Assembly (NCBI RefSeq): GCF_021412565.1
Contig: NZ_JAKCLJ010000011.1
Coordinates: 1-64,000, forward strand
Reading direction: 5' to 3'
DNA: 64,000 bases
DNA from: Shewanella sp. AS1
GTDB taxonomy: Bacteria > Pseudomonadota > Gammaproteobacteria > Enterobacterales > Shewanellaceae
This document shows positions 56,618 to 64,000 of this stretch, one piece after another; the first letter of the stretch is position 1, and each line of letters starts with the position of its first letter. Under the pieces are notes generated by a model, which saw only the letters and a program-made list of their open reading frames with translations, was not told the origin of the DNA and made no database searches. Position numbers and translations under genes: made by a program.

Positions 56618-57010
56618 TTGGTTCCGGAACAAGCTGTGACTGTCAGATTGGACAAATGGTTATGGGCCGCCCGATTTTACAAAACCCGCGCCCTGGCCAA
56701 AGAGATGATTAACGGTGGCAAAGTACACTACAACGGCCAAAGGACAAAATCGAGCAAAATTGCAGAAATCGATGCAGTTATCCGCCTGCGTCAGGGTCAT
56801 GATGAGAAAGAGGTCGTGATCAAAAAGTTATCAGAACATCGCCAAAAGGCGGTTATCGCCCAAACCTTATATGAAGAAACATCCGAAAGCATAGCCAAAC
56901 GAGCAACCTATGCCGAGGCAAGACGCTTAAATATGCTCAATAATCCAGCGCCGGATACCAAGCCGGACAAAAAACAGCGTCGTCAACTAATACGCTTTAA
57001 AGCCAGTTAA
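56618..57010 (+). CDS. hslR: Heat-shock ribosome-associated protein HslR (Hsp15)
   Basis: A 130-residue S4-domain RNA-binding protein that frees stalled 50S subunits carrying nascent-chain tRNA. S4 region: [20 protein letters not shown] and [15 protein letters not shown]. The start is TTG, with a strong AGGAGG six bases before it. hslO follows after 13 bp. Confidence 0.93.
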   Translation: MVPEQAVTVRLDKWLWAARFYKTRALAKEMINGGKVHYNGQRTKSSKIAEIDAVIRLRQGHDEKEVVIKKLSEHRQKAVIAQTLYEETSESIAKRATYAEARRLNMLNNPAPDTKPDKKQRRQLIRFKAS

Positions 57011-57023
57011 CCGTGAGAGTAAG

Positions 57024-57884
57024 ATGAGTAAAGATATATTAAACCGTTATCTGTTCGATGATGCCGACGTTCGTGGCCAGACAGTGCAGTTAGAAGCAAG
57101 TTATCAAGAGATGTTATCGGCTCACACTTACCCGATAGCCATTCAAAATCTGTTGGGCGAGCTGATGGCTGCCACTTCACTGCTGACCGCCACACTGAAA
57201 CTCGATGGCGATATCAGCGTCCAGGTTCAGGGTGATGGCCCGGTTTCTCTGGCGGTGATCAACGGCAATAATCAGCAACAGCTGCGTGGTGTCTCACGCT
57301 GGCAAGGCAATATCAGCGACGATGCCGACCTGTCTCAGTTGATGGGTAAAGGCCACATGGTGATCACCTTAACCCCGAGCAATGGCGAGCGTTATCAGGG
57401 CGTGGTCGCCCTAGAGCAACCCACTCTCGCTGGTTGTTTAGAGCAATACTTTGCGCAATCGGAGCAACTGCCCACCACAATTCGCCTATTCGCCAACGGC
57501 AAACAGGCCGCCGGTATGCTACTTCAGGTGCTGCCGGGTGAGAGCAAACATAATGAGGCCTATGAGCATCTGGAACAGCTCACCAGCACAATTAAAGCCG
57601 AAGAGTTGTTTGAACTGGAAGCGACCGAAGTGCTGCACCGCCTCTACCACCAAGAAGCGGTACGCCTGTTCGACCCCATTCCTGTTACCTTCCGCTGCAC
57701 CTGCTCTCGTGAGCGCAGCGCCCAGGCACTACGCACTATTGCCAAGTCGGAGCTGGACGCTATCTTAGCAGAACAAGGTAAAATAGAGATGGGCTGTGAG
57801 TACTGCAACAGCAACTACAGCTTCGACTCTATCGATATCGAAGCCCTGTTCAAAAATGCCGCAGCGACCGATATTCAGCAATAA
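57024..57884 (+). CDS. hslO: Redox-regulated chaperone Hsp33 (HslO)
   Basis: A 286-residue holdase that is switched on by oxidation. The zinc-binding Cys switch is at the C terminus: CTCSRERS and CEYCNSNY (C-x-C ... C-x-x-C). The N part begins [20 protein letters not shown]. Cotranscribed with hslR; a terminator follows. Confidence 0.96.
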   Translation: MSKDILNRYLFDDADVRGQTVQLEASYQEMLSAHTYPIAIQNLLGELMAATSLLTATLKLDGDISVQVQGDGPVSLAVINGNNQQQLRGVSRWQGNISDDADLSQLMGKGHMVITLTPSNGERYQGVVALEQPTLAGCLEQYFAQSEQLPTTIRLFANGKQAAGMLLQVLPGESKHNEAYEHLEQLTSTIKAEELFELEATEVLHRLYHQEAVRLFDPIPVTFRCTCSRERSAQALRTIAKSELDAILAEQGKIEMGCEYCNSNYSFDSIDIEALFKNAAATDIQQ

Positions 57885-57904
57885 AATCTAACAGTTATCA
57901 CACT

Positions 57905-57940
57905 AAAAGGGTCAAAGTCATTCACTTTGACCCTTTTTTA
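57905..57940 (+). terminator. hslO terminator
   Basis: AAAAGGGTCAAAGT / ACTTTGACCCTTTTTT, a long stem with a short loop and a T run, 20 bases after the stop. Confidence 0.9.
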
Positions 57941-58073
57941 TTCACACATTATGCATTCTTGCCTCGCACTGACATCCCCCCTTAAGTTACACTCAGACAC
58001 CTGCAGCGAATAGCAGCAAAAAAGCTGGCACAGACCGGCACTTAAAATGACCTATATGATGGAGATCTCACAG

Positions 58074-59615
58074 ATGTTAGATGGAGCTCAGCGAGTCCAT
58101 AAAAACCTGACAACGGCACAACTGGTTGAAATGGCTCTGGCCCGTGGCGAAGGTGAACTGACTGCCAATGGCGCGCTAGTTGCTAAAACTGGCGAACGTA
58201 CCGGACGCTCACCTAAAGATCGCTTTATTGTTAAGGAAGCCAGTTCGGAGCAAGATATCGAATGGGGCGCAGTTAACCAGCCATTCGAGATGAGTGCATT
58301 TAACGCCCTCTGGCAACGAGTGACTGAATACCTTTCCGATAAAGAAACCTTTGTATCTGAACTGGAAGTGGGCGCCGACCCCGACCATTACCAACCCCTA
58401 CAAGTCACCACCCAAACCGCCTGGCATCAACTCTTTGCCCGTAACCTGTTTATCGTGCCCGAGGAGTTTAATGCTGCAAACAAACCCGTTTGGCAGATCC
58501 TCAACGCACCTGGCTTCGTCTGTGAACCTGAGCGTGATGGCACCCATTCTGATGCAGTTGTGATCATCAACTTCGCCGATCGTAAAGTCCTGCTCGCGGG
58601 TCTGAAATATGCCGGTGAGATGAAAAAATCTATGTTCTCTGTGCAGAACTTCCTGTTGCCAGTCAAAGACGTACTGCCAATGCACTGCTCGGCAAACGTG
58701 GGTAAAGATGGCGATACCACGCTGTTCTTCGGCCTATCAGGTACAGGTAAAACGACACTGTCTGCGGATCCTAAGCGTTTCCTTATCGGCGATGATGAGC
58801 ATGGTTGGGCCGAAGGCGGCGTATTCAATATCGAAGGCGGCTGCTACGCCAAGTGTATCGATCTAAGCCAGAAGAATGAGCCAGTGATCTGGGATGCTAT
58901 TCGTTTTGGTACAGTATTGGAAAACGTCACCTTAGATGAGCAGCGCGTACCTGACTACAGCAACACCAGCCTGACAGAAAACAGCCGCGCCGCCTATCCG
59001 CTGGAACATATCGCCCAGCGTAAACTGGACAACCGCGGTGCTGAGCCCCATGCAGTTGTGTTCCTGACCTGTGATGTTTCAGGGGTATTACCTCCTGTCT
59101 CCAAGCTAAGTAAAGAGCAAGCAGCCTACCATTTCCTTTCTGGTTATACAGCTAAAGTGGGTTCAACCGAGATCGGCTCGACTTCGGCAATTCAATCGAC
59201 CTTCTCAACCTGTTTCGGCGCACCTTTCTTCCCACGTCCTGCGGGCGTGTATGCCGAGCTGTTGATGAAGCGTATCGAAGCATTCGACAGCCAGGTTTAC
59301 CTGGTTAACACTGGCTGGACTGGCGGTCCTCACGGCGTAGGTAAGCGTTTCGACATTCCTACTACCAGAGCGATCATCGACGCCATCGTCAGTGGCGAAC
59401 TCAAGCAGGTAGAAACAGTGCATATCGACAAGCTTAACCTCGATATTCCTATGCAGGTATCTGGTGTCGACACGAATCTGCTTAACCCGGTTAATACCTG
59501 GGAAGACAAAGCAGAATATGACAAATATGCCCATCAGCTAGCACAAGCCTTTGCGGATAACTTCGCAAAATATCAGGTGTCAGATGCAATCAAGCAGGCA
59601 GGCCCTCAGATTTAA
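58074..59615 (+). CDS. pckA: Phosphoenolpyruvate carboxykinase (ATP)
   Basis: A 513-residue enzyme converting oxaloacetate and ATP to phosphoenolpyruvate, for gluconeogenesis. Visible are [15 protein letters not shown], the P-loop [18 protein letters not shown], and the metal site IGDDEHGW. I start at the ATG at 58074: GGAG lies nine bases ahead and the length fits the family; in-frame ATGs at 58047, 58056 and 58059 lack a ribosome site. After the stop a weak hairpin with no T run is seen (AGGGAGCC / GGCTCTCT, near 59639). Bases 59616-59913 hold nothing else. Confidence 0.96.
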   Translation: MLDGAQRVHKNLTTAQLVEMALARGEGELTANGALVAKTGERTGRSPKDRFIVKEASSEQDIEWGAVNQPFEMSAFNALWQRVTEYLSDKETFVSELEVGADPDHYQPLQVTTQTAWHQLFARNLFIVPEEFNAANKPVWQILNAPGFVCEPERDGTHSDAVVIINFADRKVLLAGLKYAGEMKKSMFSVQNFLLPVKDVLPMHCSANVGKDGDTTLFFGLSGTGKTTLSADPKRFLIGDDEHGWAEGGVFNIEGGCYAKCIDLSQKNEPVIWDAIRFGTVLENVTLDEQRVPDYSNTSLTENSRAAYPLEHIAQRKLDNRGAEPHAVVFLTCDVSGVLPPVSKLSKEQAAYHFLSGYTAKVGSTEIGSTSAIQSTFSTCFGAPFFPRPAGVYAELLMKRIEAFDSQVYLVNTGWTGGPHGVGKRFDIPTTRAIIDAIVSGELKQVETVHIDKLNLDIPMQVSGVDTNLLNPVNTWEDKAEYDKYAHQLAQAFADNFAKYQVSDAIKQAGPQI

Positions 59616-59913
59616 TCATCACTGAGCCTCACCTTAGTCAGGGAGCCTTTCGGCTCTCTGGCTAACACTCTCTCCATCAAATGCTCCCCCAGCCGCAAGC
59701 CTTTTCTCAAGGCAATATCAAAAACATACGACTAAATGCCGCGTAACTTATTGTTTTATGCTGAACATAAGGCTTTAATAACAAACTGATGAATCTGAGT
59801 TCCGCCATTGCCTAACAGGCGCTAATGTCGCTCCAAAGCTGTCAGCCGGTGTAACTCTTACTGTCCTATTATTCAGGCCCTAAGCCATTGCCTGCTGATA
59901 ACACGAGGTCGCT

Positions 59914-61140
59914 GTGACGAACAAAACCAATAAACTGATGCGCAACATAGGGGTGCAGGTTGTTATCGCCATGATCATCGGCGCCGCCGTTGGATTCATC
60001 ATGGGTGAAGATGCCACTGTTTTTGCTCCCTTAGGCACCCTCTTTATCCATCTGATTAAGATGCTAGTTATCCCCCTGGTGCTTGTCTCTATTATCGCCG
60101 GCGCCGCGAGTCTGGGCGACAGCCCCAAGGCCGGTAAAGTCGGCATAGGCACCTTTAGTTTCTTCATCTTGACCTCGGGTGTCGCCGTTGTTCTGGCTCT
60201 GGTGTTAGGTAACCTATTTCAGCCCGGTAATGGCATAGACTTCACCAATCATGCTAGCGGTGATTTGATGCAAGTGACAGAAGAGCAAGGTACCCTACCC
60301 GGCGTAATGGATACCTTTATCGGCATGATCCCCACCAATGTGTTTGAATCATTAACCGGTGGCAACATATTGCAGATCTTAGTGTTCAGCATCTTCTTCG
60401 GTATCGCGCTCACTAAGGTAAAAGGAGATGGCGCCAAGCCTATCGTAGCGGCGCTCAACACCATAATCGACGCCTTCGTGTGGATGATTAACTGCGTGAT
60501 GATTATCGCCCCTATCGGCGTATTTGGCCTGATGGCAGACTCGGTGGGTACCTTCGGATTCGATGCCTTAGAAGTGGTGCTCAAACTCTTTATCGTGTTT
60601 GTATTCGCCATCTTACTGTTTGGCTTTGTATTCTTCCCCCTGCTGGTGCACTTTTTCTCCCGCACCAGCGCAAGGGAGTTCATCAGCAAGATGAAGAAGC
60701 CTCAGGTGATGGCACTCTCGACGGCATCATCTATGGCGACCCTGCCTGTGACCATGGAGACCTGTGAAGAGGAGCTGAAAGTCTCTAAACCCACAGCCTC
60801 CTTCGTGCTACCCCTAGGCGCCACCATCAACATGAGCGGTAATGCCATCTATTACGGCCTGGTGGCCATCTTCTTCGCCCAGATGTACAACATAGATCTC
60901 GGCATTGCCACCTATGCGGCTATCATCTTCACCTCCACTTTAGGCGCAATTGGTCAGGCCGGCGTTCCCGGCCCCTCCTTCCTTGTGGTCGCTGTGCTGC
61001 TGGCCGCGGGTATTCCCATCGATGGTTTGCCGCTGCTGTTTGCTCTGGATAGGGTCTTTGACATGATTCGAACCGCCCTTAACATTACAGGCGATGCCGC
61101 CTGCGCCGTGATCATGGATAAATACACCCGAGAGGATTAA
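59914..61140 (+). CDS. Sodium/proton:dicarboxylate or amino-acid symporter (DAACS)
   Basis: A 408-residue inner-membrane carrier of the GltP/DctA family. The substrate/Na core is seen: ALSTASSMATLPVTMETCEE (re-entrant loop with serines), GATINMSGNAIYYG and LGAIGQAGVPGPSFLV. Start is GTG with CGAGG ahead. It could carry dicarboxylates, glutamate or serine; family motifs do not decide. It follows pckA by 298 bp and is followed by a terminator. Confidence 0.9.
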   Translation: MTNKTNKLMRNIGVQVVIAMIIGAAVGFIMGEDATVFAPLGTLFIHLIKMLVIPLVLVSIIAGAASLGDSPKAGKVGIGTFSFFILTSGVAVVLALVLGNLFQPGNGIDFTNHASGDLMQVTEEQGTLPGVMDTFIGMIPTNVFESLTGGNILQILVFSIFFGIALTKVKGDGAKPIVAALNTIIDAFVWMINCVMIIAPIGVFGLMADSVGTFGFDALEVVLKLFIVFVFAILLFGFVFFPLLVHFFSRTSAREFISKMKKPQVMALSTASSMATLPVTMETCEEELKVSKPTASFVLPLGATINMSGNAIYYGLVAIFFAQMYNIDLGIATYAAIIFTSTLGAIGQAGVPGPSFLVVAVLLAAGIPIDGLPLLFALDRVFDMIRTALNITGDAACAVIMDKYTRED

Positions 61141-61160
61141 TAAGCCCAGGGATTTAGCCC

Positions 61161-61189
61161 AAAAAACGCCCGATTGAGGGCGTTTTTTG
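61161..61189. terminator. Bidirectional terminator between symporter and comF
   Basis: AAAAAACGCCC / GGGCGTTTTTT with a short loop and T runs on both strands. Confidence 0.9.
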
Positions 61190-61203
61190 ATTGTGAAAAC
61201 AGG

Positions 61204-61971
61204 TTAATCTGACAATCCCGGCGCTTCGGCCCTTGCCAGACACCAGACCTGAACTTGGATATAACGCGCCTCAAACAGCTTGGCTATGGTGTTTACCGTA
61301 GTGCCTGTCGTCACGACATCATCCACTATGGCGATGCGCTGATACTCAATATCCTGCTGTAGTTTGAAGGCATCGGCCAAATTGCGCCGCCGCTGACGCC
61401 CGGTTAACCCCTCCTGAGGACGGGTATCGACGCTGCGGATCACCGCGTGCTCAAGTAGCGGCAGCTTGAGTTTGTCGCTCAGTACCTTAGCTATCAGCCA
61501 GGCTTGATTAAAGCCTCTCTGCCTGAGTCGATTTGGGTGCAAAGGCACAGCCACAATTGCCTGAGGCCACTGGGTAAGCCCCAAAGCCTCCAGCGCCTCT
61601 ATCCGCGCCACTAAGGCATCACAGAGACAATCCAAGGCCGCCAGTTGCCCCTGATACTTGATGGCCGCCACATGTTCGCCTATTCCCTGATGATAACTCC
61701 CCGGCGCCACCACGGCTAAGGGAGGCTTCACCATGCAGCTTCCGCAATAGCGGGTCTGCATCACCAAAGGGCGCCCGCATCCCAGACAGCTTGGCCTATG
61801 ATAGAGACTCGCGCCCAGGCAGGTCTCACAGATGCCACTACCGCCAGAACGCAGAGTCTGATGGCACATCAAACAACGATTAGGTAGACTAGCGCCGAGC
61901 CAGCCAAACAAGCGCCTCCAGTTGAAGGCCTGTCTGGCAGAAAGGAATTTCCAGCGTTCGAGTAGAGGCAT
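61204..61971 (-). CDS. comF: ComF-family phosphoribosyltransferase-like protein
   Basis: A 255-residue protein with paired zinc-ribbon Cys motifs at the N terminus (CLMC ... CETC and CLGCGRPL ... CGSC) and the PRPP-binding loop IVDDVVTTGTTVN near the C terminus. In naturally competent bacteria ComF helps DNA uptake; in E. coli the homologue is GntX. Its ATG is five bases from the bioH start on the other strand. Confidence 0.92.
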   Translation of the reverse strand: MPLLERWKFLSARQAFNWRRLFGWLGASLPNRCLMCHQTLRSGGSGICETCLGASLYHRPSCLGCGRPLVMQTRYCGSCMVKPPLAVVAPGSYHQGIGEHVAAIKYQGQLAALDCLCDALVARIEALEALGLTQWPQAIVAVPLHPNRLRQRGFNQAWLIAKVLSDKLKLPLLEHAVIRSVDTRPQEGLTGRQRRRNLADAFKLQQDIEYQRIAIVDDVVTTGTTVNTIAKLFEARYIQVQVWCLARAEAPGLSD

Positions 61972-61976
61972 TTTGA

Positions 61977-62762
61977 GTGAGTCAGCTATCCCTGCATATT
62001 GAAACTATAGGCCAAGGCACCCCAATCGTCATGCTCCATGGCTGGGGCGTCAACAGCGCGGTATTTACCCCACTGCACGACGCGCTGCAGGGCTACTGTG
62101 TTCACTATGTGGATCTGCCCGGATTCGGCCACAGCCCGGCCATTAAGGGCGATATAGACGATTGGGTAGAGACCATTGTTCATCAGGTGCCAGAAAGCGC
62201 CATCTGGATTGGCTGGTCTCTGGGGGGATTGATCGCCAGTCGCACCGCGCTGCGTTTCCCAGGTCGGGTAAAAGCACTGGTGACCATAGCCTCCTCCCCC
62301 TGTTTTATGGCGCGAGAATCAGAGAGCTGGCCGGGAATCGCGCCGCAAGTGCTAACACAATTTGCCACCGACCTTGAGCAAAATCTGCCTAAGATGGTAG
62401 AGCGTTTTCTCGCGATACAGGCCATGGGAAGCGAGAGTGCCAAGCAGGATATTAAGCAGCTCAGAGAGTTGGTGATGGCCAGGCCGCTTCCCGACAGCAA
62501 TGCCCTCAAACAGGGGTTAGCCATGCTGCAGCATGTGGATCTGCGCCCCGAGCTCGACACTCTTAAGCTGCCCTGGCTGAGACTGTGGGGACGTCTCGAT
62601 GGTTTGGTCTCCCGCCGGGTGCCACCACTGCTGCCTCAGGCCGATGGGCAGATCCAAGATACTATGTTTCTAAAGGCGTCCCATGCGCCCTTTATCTCCC
62701 ACACCACGCCTTTTTGTGAAGCACTCTTAGGTTGGCTGAGGGACTTAAACGAGCGTTGTTAA
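61977..62762 (+). CDS. bioH: BioH, pimeloyl-ACP methyl ester esterase
   Basis: A 261-residue alpha/beta-hydrolase that releases pimeloyl-ACP for biotin synthesis. Oxyanion region MLHGWGVNSAVF; nucleophile Ser81 in IGWSLGGLIAS; Asp in WGRLDGLVSRR; His in ASHAPFISHT. Start is GTG with GAGG eight bases before. Its leader lies within the comF coding region on the other strand. Confidence 0.93.
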   Translation: MSQLSLHIETIGQGTPIVMLHGWGVNSAVFTPLHDALQGYCVHYVDLPGFGHSPAIKGDIDDWVETIVHQVPESAIWIGWSLGGLIASRTALRFPGRVKALVTIASSPCFMARESESWPGIAPQVLTQFATDLEQNLPKMVERFLAIQAMGSESAKQDIKQLRELVMARPLPDSNALKQGLAMLQHVDLRPELDTLKLPWLRLWGRLDGLVSRRVPPLLPQADGQIQDTMFLKASHAPFISHTTPFCEALLGWLRDLNERC

Positions 62763-62857
62763 GAACGACGCCGTTTTGCGCCAGATAGGCAAAACTTACG
62801 CTTTTACTTGTTGAATTTTTTGTTTATTCTTTAAGCATTAATCAAGGAGTGAATAGC

Positions 62858-63349
62858 ATGCTAGTGGTGACCAACTACCCTCAAGTTCCCCTCGCGACGA
62901 CCAACGCCGCGACGGAATCTGTGCGGGTAGAAAACCAGCAGCGCCCGCCTATCATTCCCGCACCACAACTGGCTAAGAGCAACGAAGAACGCGCCTTTAA
63001 TCCACAGCATGAACGCACAGCCGAACAGGCCGATATCCAGGCAAAACGCCACGAGAAAGTGCATACCAAGGGACAGGGAAATCAGCAGCAAGGCGGGCAG
63101 CAGGAACAGAAAAAACAGCAGAGTGCCAACGGCTATTCAGCATTTTTTAAACCTGCGCTCAAACGCCAGGATATTCGAGTCATACAGCCTGGGCATTCTC
63201 ACGCCGCCCAGCAAAAGCAGCAAGATGACAAGGACGAGACTTCCAAACAGCCTGCCAGCTTCTACGACAGCGTTTCAGCCCACATCACCCGCTTTTATCA
63301 GACCCAGACCCACCCTAAGGATGAGTCTGCACTGCTAACCATAATTTAA
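62858..63349 (+). CDS. Hydrophilic protein of unknown function
   Basis: A 163-residue soluble protein of low complexity: Gln, Lys and Pro rich, with a long polar centre (KGQGNQQQGGQQEQKKQQSA) and a C-terminal helix (ASFYDSVSAHITRFYQTQ). It is probably disordered in the middle. No signal peptide. The ATG at 62858 has AAGGAG eight bases ahead; the GTG at 62849 is too close to it. The stop overlaps the end of the convergent sulfatase-type gene by four bases. I know no family. Confidence 0.6.
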   Translation: MLVVTNYPQVPLATTNAATESVRVENQQRPPIIPAPQLAKSNEERAFNPQHERTAEQADIQAKRHEKVHTKGQGNQQQGGQQEQKKQQSANGYSAFFKPALKRQDIRVIQPGHSHAAQQKQQDDKDETSKQPASFYDSVSAHITRFYQTQTHPKDESALLTII

Positions 63350-64000
63350 GACTTATCGCCCTGTTTAGGGAACTGATACAGGTGCTGCTGATAGGCCATG
63401 CTGCCCCATAGCGCCCAGGAAAGGGCCGTCTGCTTCATCTCGGCGCTCTGATCTTTATGCACCATATTGCCGTTACTAAAGTCATATTCGAACCCCGTTG
63501 GCTCACGATCCGGCTGCAGAATAACCACATCCTTGCCCCGCATATAAGCCATATTCTTGTCGTATTGCATCAGGGCACGGCCTGGCCAATCCTGAGGCGC
63601 CTGAGTCAAATCCCGCCCCAGCATAGGATAGCTGTCTGAGATCCCGATTAAGGACAACAAGGTTGGCGCCATATCGATTTGACTGACGACTCGGCTATCT
63701 CTGCTCGCAGCAACCCCATCACCTAAAATCAGGCCGGGAATACGAAAACGTGAGATGGGCACCAGATCGGCGCCGCCGACGCGACTGTCATGATCGGCGA
63801 CAACCAAAAACACAGTATCTTTCCAATAGTCTGAACTTTTTGCCATCTTGAAGAACTCACCAATGGCATAGTCGGCATACTTGGCCGCGTTATTGCGGCT
63901 CTGTTTCGGCTGCTCATAGAGCTCGATACGATCGTCAGGAAACTCGAACGGATCGTGATTGCTGGAGCTAAATACCAGACTAAAAAAGGGTTTACCCTCT
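63346..64000 (-). CDS. Sulfatase-type (LTA synthase-like) phosphatase/transferase, C-terminal part
   Basis: The frame runs from the right edge (EGKPFFSLVFSSSNHDPFEF) to a stop at 63346, giving about 217 residues. FLVVADHDSRVGG is the second metal motif of the alkaline-phosphatase/sulfatase fold, and ISRFRIPGLILGDGV and SQIDMAPTLLSLIGI follow as in LTA synthase-like proteins. These act on glycerophosphate or other phosphoester groups outside the inner membrane. The N-terminal membrane part lies beyond the window. Confidence 0.88.
   Translation of the reverse strand, partial: EGKPFFSLVFSSSNHDPFEFPDDRIELYEQPKQSRNNAAKYADYAIGEFFKMAKSSDYWKDTVFLVVADHDSRVGGADLVPISRFRIPGLILGDGVAASRDSRVVSQIDMAPTLLSLIGISDSYPMLGRDLTQAPQDWPGRALMQYDKNMAYMRGKDVVILQPDREPTGFEYDFSNGNMVHKDQSAEMKQTALSWALWGSMAYQQHLYQFPKQGDKS

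Noticed and set aside
59639..59665. Hairpin after pckA as a terminator
   Set aside because: The stem needs G-T pairs and has no T run, so it is noted only in the pckA entry.

Overview
The window is a chromosomal segment of a marine gammaproteobacterium, most likely Shewanella. The evidence is the gene content and order (typA, glnA, ntrBC, cpxRA, menDHCE, rpoH-ftsX-ftsE-ftsY, a complete gspC-N operon, hslRO, pckA, comF/bioH), the protein sequences, and several families typical of that genus. This is recognition from sequence only; no search was run. No rRNA, tRNA or CRISPR array was seen.

Layout. 1-1550 is the accessory edge: the 3' end of an IS3-family element, an AT-rich gene remnant held between two related IS ends, a stand-alone T5orf172 (GIY-YIG-like) protein, and two diverged copies of a dispersed repeat. 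1557-14893 is a nitrogen block. It holds an iron-type alcohol dehydrogenase, typA, glnA with a sigma-54 promoter and NtrC sites, an M14 peptidase, a PrnB-like/kynureninase-like pair facing an Lrp-type regulator, a DUF4124 protein, and ntrBC with its own NtrC sites. A 37-aa ORF and a LysR regulator follow. 14904-18598 is envelope stress: fieF, a CpxP/Spy-like chaperone, and cpxRA with CpxR boxes between them. 18731-34000 is a mixed stretch: outer-membrane protein, trmL, paired M16 peptidases, methyltransferase, DTW protein, Bcr/CflA exporter with a divergent LysR, a Sel1 protein, a YciC-like membrane protein, DUF2780, TerB and a YjeH-like permease. 34070-39043 is menDHCE (menaquinone). 39152-43399 is rpoH and ftsX-ftsE-ftsY. 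43638-44558 is rsmD and DUF1145. 44678-56350 is the type II secretion operon gspC-N. 56618-61140 is hslRO, pckA and a dicarboxylate/amino-acid symporter. 61204-64000 is comF and bioH (divergent), an unknown protein, and a sulfatase-type enzyme cut by the window edge.

How the parts fit. NtrC sites in front of both glnA and ntrB show a nitrogen circuit with autoregulation. CpxR boxes link the periplasmic chaperone to cpxRA. Most convergent gene pairs share a strong hairpin terminator. The least explained pieces are the PrnB-like/kynureninase-like locus, the 37-aa ORF behind ntrC, the hairpin in the typA leader, two 7-2-7 palindromes between the outer-membrane protein gene and trmL, and the IS-flanked remnant at the left edge.
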